Shown here in pieces: positions 6,505-16,000 of a stretch of DNA of 22,546 nt (positions are counted from its first letter, which is position 1; each line of letters begins with the position of its first letter). This DNA comes from a virus. The stretch spans positions 1 to 22,546 of IMG/VR virus record IMGVR_UViG_3300023507_000015; one strand, written 5' to 3'. The position numbers and the translations under genes were made by a program. The notes beneath the pieces are model-generated. The model was not told the DNA's origin and did not search any database. It saw nothing but the letters and a program-made list of their open reading frames with translations.

Positions 6505-6939
6505 ATGTCCAAGGTCAACACTGACGACATAAAGGCACTGGGCTTTACACCTGAGATGTTCGGGCTGGCGGATGACGCCAGCCTGGACATCTTTATCCAG
6601 CCGGTGATAGACGATGCGAGCGCCATGCTCAAGGGCATCCTTGGGGCATCCCTGTATGACTCCACCACACAGCCGGTTGCCTATCAGGTCAAGCGGGCTG
6701 AGGCCTGTCTCGTAGCGGGCGAGCTCATGCAGAGGAGGATCAACCGGATCCTGGGTAATGTCACCGGTGCGGGAGAGGAGATCAATACACGGAACGAGAG
6801 CAAACAGTTGGACAGATACAGGATTGAGGCGGAAAACCTGATCGCTGTCCTGACGGGGGATACGTCAGACGCTATCGGGATCAATACAAGCTCTCACTTT
6901 GACGAGACTTCCGAGCTGGGAGGGCTTGAGGTATGTTAG
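6505..6939 (+). CDS. Head-tail connector/adaptor-like helical protein
   Basis: A 144-residue mostly helical protein starting three bases after the capsid stop. The segment about 28-95 (LDIFIQPVIDDASAMLKGIL, then VKRAEACLVAGELMQRRINRIL) and the later helix ESKQLDRYRIEAENLIAVLTG resemble gp6- or gp36-type adaptors that join the portal to the tail. It has no clear ribosome site, so it probably depends on ribosomes finishing the capsid gene. Its stop overlaps the start of the next gene by seven bases. Family assignment is by pattern and position. Confidence 0.65.
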   Translation: MSKVNTDDIKALGFTPEMFGLADDASLDIFIQPVIDDASAMLKGILGASLYDSTTQPVAYQVKRAEACLVAGELMQRRINRILGNVTGAGEEINTRNESKQLDRYRIEAENLIAVLTGDTSDAIGINTSSHFDETSELGGLEVC

Positions 6940-7448
6940 ACATTCAGGTAACGGTTGAGGGGGAGAAGATAATCATCGAAGGTCTGGAATCCCTCGGTGA
7001 CAATATCAGGCCTGCCCTTCAGAGGGCATTGGCGAAGATGGGAAAGGGGATACACAGAGAGGCTTACGATTTTCTCTCAGGCCCCGGGGCTAAGGGAAGC
7101 AATGCCCCTGCAGGAGGCTATCCCGTGCCGGTAAGGACAGGCACCCTCAGGCGGCTCCTCGACTGGCTTGAGCCTGGGGAGACCAAAACAGTTGGTGCAA
7201 TGTATGATTGGCGGGATAAAAGTCTGATTACAAGTAGCGGCACCTTCAGCGCAGGCCCAATGGAGGCAATGGTCTATGACTCTGCAGAGTACGCAAGGGT
7301 GATCCATGAGGGCACACACACTTCAAGAGAATACGGCCGCAGACCATTTCTTGAGGACGCCCTTGAAAAGTTTAATTCAGAAGACCGTATCAGGAAGATA
7401 TTTGAGGGCGAGATAAAAAGGGAGATAAAGAAAAGTGGCCTTTCTTGA
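6933..7448 (+). CDS. HK97 gp10-like tail completion / neck protein
   Basis: A 171-residue alpha/beta protein with features of the HK97-gp10 family: an N-terminal helix with LQRALAKMGKGIHREAYDF, a central VPVRTGTLRRLLDW (the conserved 'pV.TG.Lr' element), a strand segment AMVYDSAEYARVIHEGT, and a C-terminal RRPFLEDALEKF. These proteins act at the head-tail joint or tail end during assembly. It is preceded by GGGAGGG and overlaps the neighbouring genes on both sides, which indicates coupled translation. Confidence 0.78.
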   Translation: MLDIQVTVEGEKIIIEGLESLGDNIRPALQRALAKMGKGIHREAYDFLSGPGAKGSNAPAGGYPVPVRTGTLRRLLDWLEPGETKTVGAMYDWRDKSLITSSGTFSAGPMEAMVYDSAEYARVIHEGTHTSREYGRRPFLEDALEKFNSEDRIRKIFEGEIKREIKKSGLS

Positions 7449-7869
7449 GAAATTCAGGGCGATCAAGGTGCGGCTTGAGAATAATCAGGCCCTTCAGCAG
7501 TTCTGCCAGGAAAAGTTTGGCAAACAGTTGAAGGTTCTGACTGTTTTCAAGCAGAGGACTGAAATACAGATGCACGACCTGCCGATTGTCATGATTACGA
7601 GGCCCCGGGTGAGACGTGAGCCCCAGGGCAACCTGAGCAAAAAGGAGCACAGCGTATTTCTTTATGCAGGCTTCATGAGCAACGACAGGGAGCAGGCCCC
7701 TGAACTCTCAATAGAATTTGAGGAGAAACTCGAAGAAGCGGTCAGAAGGAAGACAAGCCATCCTGATGACCGGTCCTTCTATATCGCTCCGGCGGATTCG
7801 TCCAATGACGAGGGAAGATTTCATCCTGTTTATTTCCTCGTCATTGAGTTTCTCATAAAGGACAGGTAG
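7435..7869 (+). CDS. Tail terminator-like protein (GTG start)
   Basis: A 144-residue alpha/beta protein between the gp10-like gene and the tail tube, the position of tail terminators that cap the growing tube. It has an initial helix (MAFLEKFRAIKVRLENNQALQQF), strands such as LPIVMITRP and HSVFLYAGFM, a central helix of charged residues, and a final HPVYFLVIEFLIK strand pair. The start is GTG at 7435, 14 bases inside the previous gene, with GGGAGA about nine bases ahead; the next in-frame start would remove the first helix. Function is inferred from order and fold pattern. Confidence 0.65.
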   Translation: MAFLEKFRAIKVRLENNQALQQFCQEKFGKQLKVLTVFKQRTEIQMHDLPIVMITRPRVRREPQGNLSKKEHSVFLYAGFMSNDREQAPELSIEFEEKLEEAVRRKTSHPDDRSFYIAPADSSNDEGRFHPVYFLVIEFLIKDR

Positions 7870-7897
7870 CACAAGAAACAGAAGGAGGAGAAGAGCC

Positions 7898-8059
7898 ATG
7901 GATGAAAAAAAAGTAGAAGTGAAATTGCTGAAGCAGCATACCCATGCCGGGAATGACTACGAGCCCGGCGATAAGATCAAGGTCAGGGAGAGCCAAGCGA
8001 AATGGCTTGCCTCGATCGGAGTGATCGAGAACACAGAAAAAGAGAAAGGAGGCAAGTAA
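7898..8059 (+). CDS. DUF7210-like small phage tail-region protein (53 aa)
   Basis: A 53-residue ORF with a strong AAGGAGGAG ribosome site ahead of its ATG. The core KVEVKLLKQHTHAGNDYEPGD...AKWLASIGVIE matches a short conserved phage family (LLK..THAG..Y.PGD....A.WL...G), which I recall as DUF7210, commonly encoded beside tail-tube genes. The fold is a small beta unit plus one helix. Its biochemical role is unknown. The Lys-rich tail ends four bases before the tail tube start, and the codons for KEKGG supply that gene's AAAGGAGG ribosome site. Confidence 0.75.
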   Translation: MDEKKVEVKLLKQHTHAGNDYEPGDKIKVRESQAKWLASIGVIENTEKEKGGK

Positions 8060-8062
8060 TAG

Positions 8063-8800
8063 ATGAGCGCAAACGATTACACCATAGGGAAGGGGAAGCT
8101 CCTCTTCAAGCCAGACGGCTCTAACGGGTTCAGGGATCTCGGCAACTGTCCGGACTTCAAGATCACTGTTGATACCGAGACGATCGATCATTTTTCGTCA
8201 CGTTCAGGGCTGCAGACAAAGGACATGGAGATTGTGAAGAAACAGACCGCCGTGGGGTCATTCACCCTTGACGAGCCGGTGATAGAGAACCTGCAGCTCT
8301 TTGTCATGTCCGGATCTCCGTCGGATATCTCCCAGTCTGCAGGCTCAACAACCGACCAGGCCGTGAACGGGTATCATGACCTCTGGATAGATCTCGGAAA
8401 GAAACAGATATCCAGCGTGGTTGTAACAGACTCCGGCGGCACAACCACATATACAGAGGGGACTGACTACGAGGTTGACACTGCAAATGGCCTCCTGAAG
8501 GTCCTTTCTGGTGGCAGCATCACCGACGGTCAGGCGCTCCTCGTTGACTACAGTTATGCCGCCGTGACAATCAAGAAGGTAGGCGCCGCCTCTGCCACCA
8601 CTGTGAAAGGGCACATCTACTTTGCAGGGGACCCTCCGGCAGGCAGAAAGCTGGACGTGAAGGGCTATGTATCACTGAAGCCCAACGGTGATATGTCCCT
8701 CATAGGTGATGACTGGATGGAGATCGGGTTCAGCATGGAGTTCCTGCAGAATTCCGCCTATTCAGGGCTGTTTGAGGTGATTGACAAGGGCGTGGTGTAG
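8063..8800 (+). CDS. Tail tube (major tail) protein
   Basis: A 245-residue beta-rich protein. It opens with the tail-tube pattern GKGKLLFKPDG....FRDLGNCPDFKITVDTETIDHFSSRSGLQTKDMEIVKKQTAVGSFTLDE, where an element such as 'G.P.f.it...e..dh.ss..G' is typical of tube subunits. Residues about 105-200 form an inserted beta domain with YTEGTDYEVDTANGLLKVL, and the final segment returns to the tube fold (MSLIGDDWMEIGFSMEFLQN). Subunits stack as hexamers to form the tail channel. Position after the terminator-like gene and before the chaperone and tape measure supports this. Confidence 0.85.
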   Translation: MSANDYTIGKGKLLFKPDGSNGFRDLGNCPDFKITVDTETIDHFSSRSGLQTKDMEIVKKQTAVGSFTLDEPVIENLQLFVMSGSPSDISQSAGSTTDQAVNGYHDLWIDLGKKQISSVVVTDSGGTTTYTEGTDYEVDTANGLLKVLSGGSITDGQALLVDYSYAAVTIKKVGAASATTVKGHIYFAGDPPAGRKLDVKGYVSLKPNGDMSLIGDDWMEIGFSMEFLQNSAYSGLFEVIDKGVV

Positions 8801-8810
8801 GGGGTGATGG

Positions 8811-9203
8811 ATGGAAGATGAACTGAAAACACTGCTTCCTGAGGAGATATACACCCTGGAGAGCGGGGAACAGGTCGTCGTCCGGCCTGTTCCCTTCGGA
8901 AAGATCAGGATTTTCTCAGAAGCACTGAGCCGCCTCTTTCTCCGTTTTGAGAAGGCAGACCTGAGCCTTGAGGATGTATCAGGGTTCAGCGAACTCTTTG
9001 AGGTAGCCACTGAGGAAGTGATCGGTATCATGGGGATAGTGCTTGATAAGCCCAGGGAGTGGTTTGACCGGATCAGCATTTCAGACGGCCTGGGGCTACT
9101 TGCTTTAATTGTTGAGCAGAACCTCACGGAGGAGGCCAAAAAAAGGGGCCTCGCCCTCTGGGAGAGGGTGAAAGGAGTCTTTCAGAGGCAGTCCAGCATC
9201 TGA
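8811..9203 (+). CDS. Tail assembly chaperone G (0-frame product)
   Basis: A 130-residue mainly helical protein between tail tube and tape measure, the standard place of the G/GT chaperones that coat the tape measure during tail assembly. It has an N-terminal beta part (LPEEIYTLESGEQVVVRPVPFGKIRIF) and helices to the end. Near codon 110 the message has an A7G4 run from which ribosomes could slip into the -1 frame. The ribosome site is GGGGTGATGG immediately upstream. In lambda, the unshifted G is made in large excess over GT; the same is inferred here. Confidence 0.8.
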   Translation: MEDELKTLLPEEIYTLESGEQVVVRPVPFGKIRIFSEALSRLFLRFEKADLSLEDVSGFSELFEVATEEVIGIMGIVLDKPREWFDRISISDGLGLLALIVEQNLTEEAKKRGLALWERVKGVFQRQSSI

Positions 9204-9445
9204 TAAGTGCAGGTCACAGATGGGAGGATATAAGAAATTACACCCCGGGTCAGATAAACCTCTTTCTGAAGGCAACAATAAGGGTTGAAAGGCGGCGTCT
9301 GGAGGAATTACTCCATGTGGTACACGTGGCCTCGCAGGGCAGCAGTAAGGATGTAAAGAAGTTCGTCCGTCAACTGAGGCCGCCGGTAGAGAAGGGAAGA
9401 GATGAGTTGCTCAGTGAAATAACTGGTAAAGGAAGTAATAAATGA
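9116..9445 (+). CDS. GT chaperone extension (-1 frame, made by frameshift)
   Basis: The -1 frame has no stop from 9116 to the TGA at 9443-9445. Its sequence looks like protein: EAVQHLISAGHRWEDIRNYT, then a helix with RVERRRLEELLHVVHVAS, then SSKDVKKFVRQLR. It has no start codon with a ribosome site of its own, and its end overlaps the next ATG (ATGA). If slippage occurs at the A7 run, about 111 residues of G are joined to 100 residues of this frame, giving a 211-residue GT protein. In lambda the T part recruits tail tube subunits. The open frame is seen; the fusion is inferred from the conserved arrangement in long-tailed phages. Confidence 0.75.
   Translation, partial: AEPHGGGQKKGPRPLGEGERSLSEAVQHLISAGHRWEDIRNYTPGQINLFLKATIRVERRRLEELLHVVHVASQGSSKDVKKFVRQLRPPVEKGRDELLSEITGKGSNK
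9138..9148 (+). promoter_or_regulatory. Programmed -1 frameshift slippery run (A7G4)
   Basis: Seven A residues (9138-9144) and four G residues (9145-9148) read in the chaperone frame as GCC AAA AAA AGG GGC. Slippage of tRNA-Lys on the second AAA by one base keeps full pairing and continues as AAG GGG in the -1 frame. The -1 frame is closed upstream by TGA at 9113-9115 and then open to 9443, so any shift must happen between 9116 and 9203, and this run is the only obvious slippery site there. Confidence 0.7.
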
Positions 9446-9603
9446 CAACTGCTGGCCATAGAATAAAGGTTGCTATTGCACCTAATGGCCTGAAAAGTAT
9501 GGTTAAGGGCATGGCGAATAATCTGGCGACCCAGAATGTCATTGCTAAAAAGAAGAGTTTTTCTAATATAGCGAGGAACATATATGGCCTCCAATATCCT
9601 TAG
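9442..9603 (+). CDS. Small ORF between chaperone and tape measure (53 aa)
   Basis: A 53-residue ORF that starts in an ATGA overlap with the end of the GT frame and has AAAGGAAG seven or eight bases before its ATG. It ends 20 bases inside the tape measure gene, in another frame. The product is basic and helical (GLKSMVKGMANNL, VIAKKKSFSNIARN) and starts MTTAGHRIKVAIAP. Coupled starts on both sides support translation. It may be a small tail protein or serve to couple chaperone and tape measure synthesis. No family recognised. Confidence 0.5.
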   Translation: MTTAGHRIKVAIAPNGLKSMVKGMANNLATQNVIAKKKSFSNIARNIYGLQYP

Positions 9604-12600
9604 TCTCATTTTACAGGTAAAAGAGCAGGGCAGTCAAGCATTCAGCAAGTTCAGGAATGGAGTGGAGCAGATATCTGCTGTCTCTAAGGCGTACCACGAG
9701 ACCCTGAACAGGCTTAATGGCACTGCCGATGCCTTCAGAGACAATCTCAGGCGTCTGGCTGGTATTGTGGGGGCGGCAGGGCTTGCCCGGTCGTTCGTGG
9801 AGATCAACTCATCTGCCGAAAAGACAAAACTGATGCTTGAGGGTCTTACAGGCTCTGCCGAGGAGGCATCAAAGGCATTCAACTGGATACTGGACTTTGC
9901 AACAAGTGCACCTTTTTCCATCGATGCCCTGAAAGACAGTTTTGTGAAACTCAAGACTGCCGGTATAGACCCAATGAGCGGGGGTATGCGTGCTCTTACC
10001 GATGCCGTATCTGCTATTGGTGGAAGTAATGAAGATTTGAAACTTGTTTCGATGGCAATACAGCAAATGGCAGGTAAGGGCGTTGTATCTATGGAGGAAC
10101 TCAGGCAGCAGATTGGCGAGCGGATACCCACCGCAATGAAGGCAATGGCAGAGGGATTGGGGATGACCATGTCTCAACTGAGTAAGGAGATCGAGCGGGG
10201 GAATGTCAGGGCATCTGAAGGGCTTGAGGCAATGTTCAGGAAGTTTGAAGAGTGGTATGGCGGACGTGGACAGAAAATGATGCACTCCTGGGCTGGATTG
10301 TTATCAAACATACAGGTTGCGTGGGAAAAGTTCGCCCTGGCGATTGGTGAGGCAGGGGTATTTGAGAAATTGAAGGGAATCATAGATGGTGTTCTGGAAA
10401 AACTTAAAGAAATGAAACAGTCAGGAGAATTAAAAGCCTGGGCTGACAGGATAGCACAGACGGTGACTGCCATTATACAGATATTTCAAACCCTTGCCGT
10501 TATGGTGGGCAAACTTATAGATGCCTTTGGCCCCTTTTTGCCTGTTCTTGCAGAACTGTTTGTCGGGTTCAAGGTGTTAAAGGGGGTGCTTGGAACATTG
10601 ATAGGAGCCCCCCTGCACCTGGCGAGAGAATTCGTGGCACTGAATGATGCGTTTAAGACCCTGATGGCAACTAATATAGGCTCATATCTCTTATCGATAG
10701 GAGAAACGCTGAAGGGGCAGGCAACTGCTTTCAATCTTTTTTATACAGAAGTTGGCGCAACAGTTAAAAGAATGGAATTCAGTTTTGGAAAACTTGCCCA
10801 GACTGCAGGTATGTTTGCTACTGCATTTTTTGCAGGCTGGGAATTCGGAAAGTTGATCAGACAGTTAAATGTTTTTGGGCTTTCTATTGGTGAATGGGCA
10901 GAGGTGGCCATGGCCTATCTGGACAAGTTTTTTACCTGGCTCGGCATACAGTGGCTCAAGGCCTGGAAACTGGCAAAAGAGGTACTGACAGTCGGTATGG
11001 CTGATACCTCAGGGATAGACAGGCAGATCGAGGCACTCCAGAGGCACCAGAAGATCATGAATGATGTTATCAGGGAAATCAAGGAGGGGAGCAAGGCTCA
11101 GGAGGATCACCAGAAGGCGATCAAGGGCACCACTCAGGCGATTGAAGACCAGGGCAAAGCCGCAGTGAAGCAGAAACTCTCCTATGAGGAGATGCTCAAA
11201 TCCATAAAGAAGGGCTCAGAACAGTGGATCACCCTCAAGAACCAGGAACTGAAGACCCTGAAGGCCCAGACGGACTACGAGATCGCCCTGGAGGAGAAGA
11301 AATACAAGGAGGGCAAGATCTCCCTTGAGGAGTACCTGAAGTTCCGGAAGGAGAAACTTGATGGGTATCTAAAAGAGGTGATCCGCCTCAAGGAGACGGA
11401 ACTGGAAAACCTCAAGAAGGCGCCTGAGCCGGATGTTGAGAAGATAAATGCCCTGACCGAGGAGATCAGGCAACTCAGGATAAAGGCGGCACAGGATGCA
11501 CTGAAGATAGATGCAGATATGAAGGCAGGCCTCCGGAAGCAGGAGGAGAACGCCTTTGCGTCGTGGAAGCAACTCCAGGAACTCCGCCTGCAGAGTTTGA
11601 AAGGGCGGATGGATCTGGAAAATACCATGGAGGAACAGGCAGTCAAGACCGGGGATATGCGGGAGTCAGAACACCTTGCCAGATCTCTTGCAAGATATAA
11701 ACAGTATTATGAAGAACAGATAAATATCAAAACCGAAACACTTGGCAGGATAGCAGAACTAAAGGGCACAGAAAGCCAGGAGTACCGGAAACTCTACTCA
11801 GAGCGAGAGGCCCTTCAGAGGGAACTCCAGATCAAAATCATTGAATCAGAGACCCGGATCGCTGAGGCCCGGATGACCGAGGAGGAAGAGGCACAGAAAT
11901 ATATAGCTGAACTCACTGATGACAGGGTGAAACTTGCCGAGACAGAGGCAGAGGAAAAACTCAGGAAGGTCCAGAGATACTATGATCAGGGGCTCATTTC
12001 CGCACGGCAGTACTCCGAGGCAGTCAGTGAGATAGAGGAGCAATTGACCGCCAAGCTCAACGCCGAGATCAGCGACAGGTCACAGCAGCTCACTCAATGG
12101 GCTGACATCATAACGCAACGTGTCCGGAGGATGTGGGACTCTGTAAACAGTGTCATCAGGTCTTCTCAGGATGATATCAGGCAATATTTCGGAGGGGCTG
12201 CCGAGGCTCTTTCCATCACTACCGAGCAGATGCGGTCACAAATACAGTCCTTCCTGAATGCAATAAATTCCGGCACCTATGAGACATTCTGGAGTGCCAC
12301 CCTCTTTGGCAGGAGAATGACCCAGATGGTCGGCACGAGCATCTATGAATGGGCACAACGTGTGACCGAATATGTCCAGTATGTCAAGAACCTCATGGCC
12401 TCACTGAGGGATACGATCCGGTCCTACCAGGAGCAACTCCTTCAGATGCGTGGCGACGAAGTGGCCCTTGTCGAGATGTGGTATGAGGAGGAGGTCCGGA
12501 AACTCAAGGAGAAATTCAAGGACCTTGAGGACTCCCCGGAATATCAGCAGGCCCTCCGCCTTCTCAGAGAACTCTATGAGGAGAAGCTCGAAAAGGCAAA

Positions 12601-13060
12601 GGAGGCGATGGAGGAGGAGGAAAATCTATGGGAAGATAACGAGGAGACGGCGAAGGAGAAATCAAAGAGCATGGGGGGAGCCATAAGCCGAAACATCATA
12701 AAGAACCTGAAGGACGCCGCCGATATGCTCAGGGCATTCAGGGGAGAGATGACCAGAGAGACCCCTGAGCCTTTCGGGGCAGGTGAGGCCGGAGGTGGCG
12801 GGATAGTTCCGGTTAATAAATGGGGTGAAGCAATAAACAGATTCAGGGAGGGTATTCAGCAGCCCTTTCAGGAGATAAAAAATGTACTTGGAGAGTTCGA
12901 GCTCGGCATAAACACGGATATGCAGATCAGGAAAGAGGTCAAACTGGATTCCTTTTTTCAGATACAGACTTTTGACATTGATACAACCAGACGCTGGCTG
13001 AAGGACACAGTATTTCCAGAATGGGAGAAATACATGAAGATGAAGGGGGTTGAATTCTGA
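9584..13060 (+). CDS. Tail tape measure protein
   Basis: At 1158 residues this is the longest gene in the window. Residues about 60-245 match the tape measure N-terminal domain (SSAEKTKLMLEGLTGS, APFSIDALKDSFVKLKTAGI, GKGVVSMEELRQQIGERIP). Hydrophobic stretches at about 290-345 and 405-425 may insert in the host membrane during DNA entry. From about 490 to 1060 the protein is highly charged Lys/Glu coiled coil with phage-typical repeats of EE and KK, then a less regular C-terminus that would face the tail tip. It sets tail length and leaves the tail ahead of the genome. The AT content is higher in the first half than in the coiled coil, hinting at mosaicism. The TGATG stop/start couples it to the next gene. 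Confidence 0.93.
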   Translation: MASNILSLILQVKEQGSQAFSKFRNGVEQISAVSKAYHETLNRLNGTADAFRDNLRRLAGIVGAAGLARSFVEINSSAEKTKLMLEGLTGSAEEASKAFNWILDFATSAPFSIDALKDSFVKLKTAGIDPMSGGMRALTDAVSAIGGSNEDLKLVSMAIQQMAGKGVVSMEELRQQIGERIPTAMKAMAEGLGMTMSQLSKEIERGNVRASEGLEAMFRKFEEWYGGRGQKMMHSWAGLLSNIQVAWEKFALAIGEAGVFEKLKGIIDGVLEKLKEMKQSGELKAWADRIAQTVTAIIQIFQTLAVMVGKLIDAFGPFLPVLAELFVGFKVLKGVLGTLIGAPLHLAREFVALNDAFKTLMATNIGSYLLSIGETLKGQATAFNLFYTEVGATVKRMEFSFGKLAQTAGMFATAFFAGWEFGKLIRQLNVFGLSIGEWAEVAMAYLDKFFTWLGIQWLKAWKLAKEVLTVGMADTSGIDRQIEALQRHQKIMNDVIREIKEGSKAQEDHQKAIKGTTQAIEDQGKAAVKQKLSYEEMLKSIKKGSEQWITLKNQELKTLKAQTDYEIALEEKKYKEGKISLEEYLKFRKEKLDGYLKEVIRLKETELENLKKAPEPDVEKINALTEEIRQLRIKAAQDALKIDADMKAGLRKQEENAFASWKQLQELRLQSLKGRMDLENTMEEQAVKTGDMRESEHLARSLARYKQYYEEQINIKTETLGRIAELKGTESQEYRKLYSEREALQRELQIKIIESETRIAEARMTEEEEAQKYIAELTDDRVKLAETEAEEKLRKVQRYYDQGLISARQYSEAVSEIEEQLTAKLNAEISDRSQQLTQWADIITQRVRRMWDSVNSVIRSSQDDIRQYFGGAAEALSITTEQMRSQIQSFLNAINSGTYETFWSATLFGRRMTQMVGTSIYEWAQRVTEYVQYVKNLMASLRDTIRSYQEQLLQMRGDEVALVEMWYEEEVRKLKEKFKDLEDSPEYQQALRLLRELYEEKLEKAKEAMEEEENLWEDNEETAKEKSKSMGGAISRNIIKNLKDAADMLRAFRGEMTRETPEPFGAGEAGGGGIVPVNKWGEAINRFREGIQQPFQEIKNVLGEFELGINTDMQIRKEVKLDSFFQIQTFDIDTTRRWLKDTVFPEWEKYMKMKGVEF

Positions 13061-16000
13061 TGGCTGGCCAGCAGGCGTATATATTTCAAAAAAACAATCT
13101 CCTTGAAGGGGCATCAGTCTCCGGGCCGGTCTTTCCTTCCAGCCACCGCCCCCTCGTGGTTGCAAAGAGAAAGCAGGGATACGGTTCACTCTCCGTCCTT
13201 GGCAACTACACAGGTGAGCAGGATGCTGTCTTTGAAGTCCAGATAGAGAAGAACACCAGTTCAGATGCTCCTGTCGTCTCGGAGCCGGTCTTTGTCGGTG
13301 CAGGCTCCGGTGAGATTACTGATCTTTCAGCCTCCGGGCTGGAGCCTCAGAGGATTGTCATCCAGTGCACTGATACAGGCAGAGAGAGCGGGACGGCCGA
13401 GGTTGAGATCCTGGGTTACAGATTCAGGGCGAAACAGACCGGCTCCCAGGGTAACCAGATAACTATTGAGATTGACCACCGGGGCCTTGAGTTCGTTGAG
13501 ACAACTTTTACGCTGCTGAATGCACTCCAGGCAGGCAGCAATGGCCTTACTGGTTCAGAGTACGACTGGGATACACAGGCGATCAATGGCGCTTTGGTGC
13601 CTGAAGACGCTCACCGGATCGCCTTTGAGGATGATCCGGTCAATGTCTACCGGCAGTACAAGAAACAGGAGAACGGGCAGTGGGTCTATTACTTCATTCC
13701 TGATATCCGCGTCGATTACCGGGCAGGCAGCAAAATCTATTTCGTCAACCTGGGGCGCACCGTCACGATATCTGACGGTGCAACAACTGAGACATATACC
13801 AACATCAAGACCATCGGTGAGCTCTGGGAACAGATCAGGGACAAGTCTTCGTTGATAGAACCGGTTGATCAGACCATCACGACCACACTGACAGAAGACA
13901 GCCCCTATCTCCTTGAACTAAATCTCACCACAAAGCCCTACAATATGCCGCCTGTGGAGGTTCCAAACGGCTCCGGCTATAACAACAATCTTGATGACAT
14001 TGTTGTTGATGACACCGCCTATACGGAACTGATACAGGTGGAGTGCAGGAATACTGATATTGTCGGCAGGGAAAGATGGAATGTCCGTGGTTCTGTAGGT
14101 GGAGAATACGGCGATTTCTACACAGGCGATATGATAGACCTCGGGCATGTCAAATTCCGGGTACCCGTAAAACTTCCGGAGATGCCCGGTGTCGCTGATA
14201 ATGACTGGTCATGGGAATATTCCCCGAAGGTATCCGGAAACAGCCCGGCCTTTGACGTGGAAGTGATGCTGGGCTCTGCCTCACGGCCGGCAATCTTTAC
14301 CCTTGAATACAAGAAAAACCCCGACTATATCGACCCGAATCAGGGAGCAACCGGCAGGCCCTCCGGTAATCTTGAGGAAACCTGCCTGACGGATTTTACG
14401 CCCAGCGGCGGCTGTGGCTCAACGATATCACAGGGAGGAGGTGAGGCATGTATGAACTGTCTGTTTGAAGACCCTGAAATATGGCTGAATTATCGTGAGA
14501 CCCAGAAATCCGAAGATGGCGAAATCACAGGCATGGTCTTGCATAGCGAATGCTACATATTGAATCTCTCTACCAATACGAGCTACTACCTGTACACTCT
14601 CTTCATTTCTCTCTTTGCTCGTAGAATCAAGAACCTCATAGGCGTGGCGCCTGATGATACCGTGATAGACCTGAACTCAAGGATGCAGACCCTCTTCAAC
14701 AACATGACAACTACCTTGACGACCCAGACTGCAACCGGCTCAAGCCCTTCGAGCGCTCTTGATGCCGCAAAGGTGCAGGCTTCTCAACTGGGATGGTCAG
14801 CCATTGTCTACAGCAGGTATCAGAGGACAAGCTCAAATACCTGGACAGTGTATTTCAATTCGGTAACGATAGACTGGAACGAGATCAGGAACCTCAAGCG
14901 GGATATAGAAAACACTGAACTGGCCTATGCGTATTGTTTAAAAAAAAATGACAGTGATGATCCTTCTGGCTGTTACAGGCAACTGGACAATGCAGAGTAT
15001 TACTGGGAGGTCAATGGCGGTTCGTACATGCCCGCCTTTACCGGCCTTCCCTACTACTCTGCCGTCCGTGATGCCACAGGACAGGTGGTGATCACAAAAG
15101 AGTTCGGCCTCTACATAGAAGAGCCGTCAGACGGTGCCTTTGAGGAGGGAGATACAATCACAATACAGATCGGCGACGGCGGGGGCTCTTCAATAGCCAG
15201 GACCTATCAGGTCGGCGACAGAATCCATCTCAATGTCTATGGCCCGCAATCAATCCGCCTCTCCGGTGGATCCGACGGCATTAATCAATACACCTGGCGT
15301 GTGCAGGGTGAGAAAGACTCTTTCCCTGACTATGCCATGGACAAGGATAACCCCGGGCTTTATACCTCAGACGGCCTCCGGTTCAGAATACTCAATGGAA
15401 TTATCCCCTTCGAAGTTGGGGATGCATTCGTATTTTCGATTGAAAATACCTTTTTCAGGTGGAGAAAGGATGGCGGGGCCTGGTCGGCACAGACTCCCCT
15501 GTCAGATGAGGCAATAACATTGTCAGATGGCCTGAGTGTTCTTTTTACAAGAGGGGTGGAGCCGTCCTTTGAAAACGGCGATCTCTTCGAGATACATGCC
15601 CTGCAGGAAAATGCCCCGTCTAATCTGATAACCCCTGATATGACTGCCTGGCGGGGCAATGGAACACTCACTATAAGCCTCGCCGCTTCAGGCGATGTTG
15701 ATACACTTGTCATCTCCGATCATAATATCCAGTCAAACTTTACCTTCCAGGCCGCAACGGACAGTGGTTTTACAAACATCGTCCACAACGAGACGATCTC
15801 TCCAACCGAGATAATCTGCAAGCGCTACAGTCCGAAATTCACAGCCCGGTACTTCCGGTTCGTCTTTACTGACTCGGATGTTCAGATCGGTCACATATTT
15901 CTTGGCACCGAGATGACACTCAGTCTCGATGCCGACAGGGTGACACCCTTCCGGGAGTTCTTCATAGACCGGACAGAGGGAGAGTCGCCCTTTTCGCTGA

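Noticed and set aside
9170-9176. GTGAAAGG as the frameshift site, by likeness to lambda GGGAAAG
   Set aside because: In the reading frame (GTG AAA GGA) neither tRNA would re-pair well after a -1 shift, unlike the A7 run upstream.
12662-13189. Minus-strand ORF of 175 codons across the tape measure end
   Set aside because: It spans the junction of two well-supported + strand genes and has no recognisable motif.
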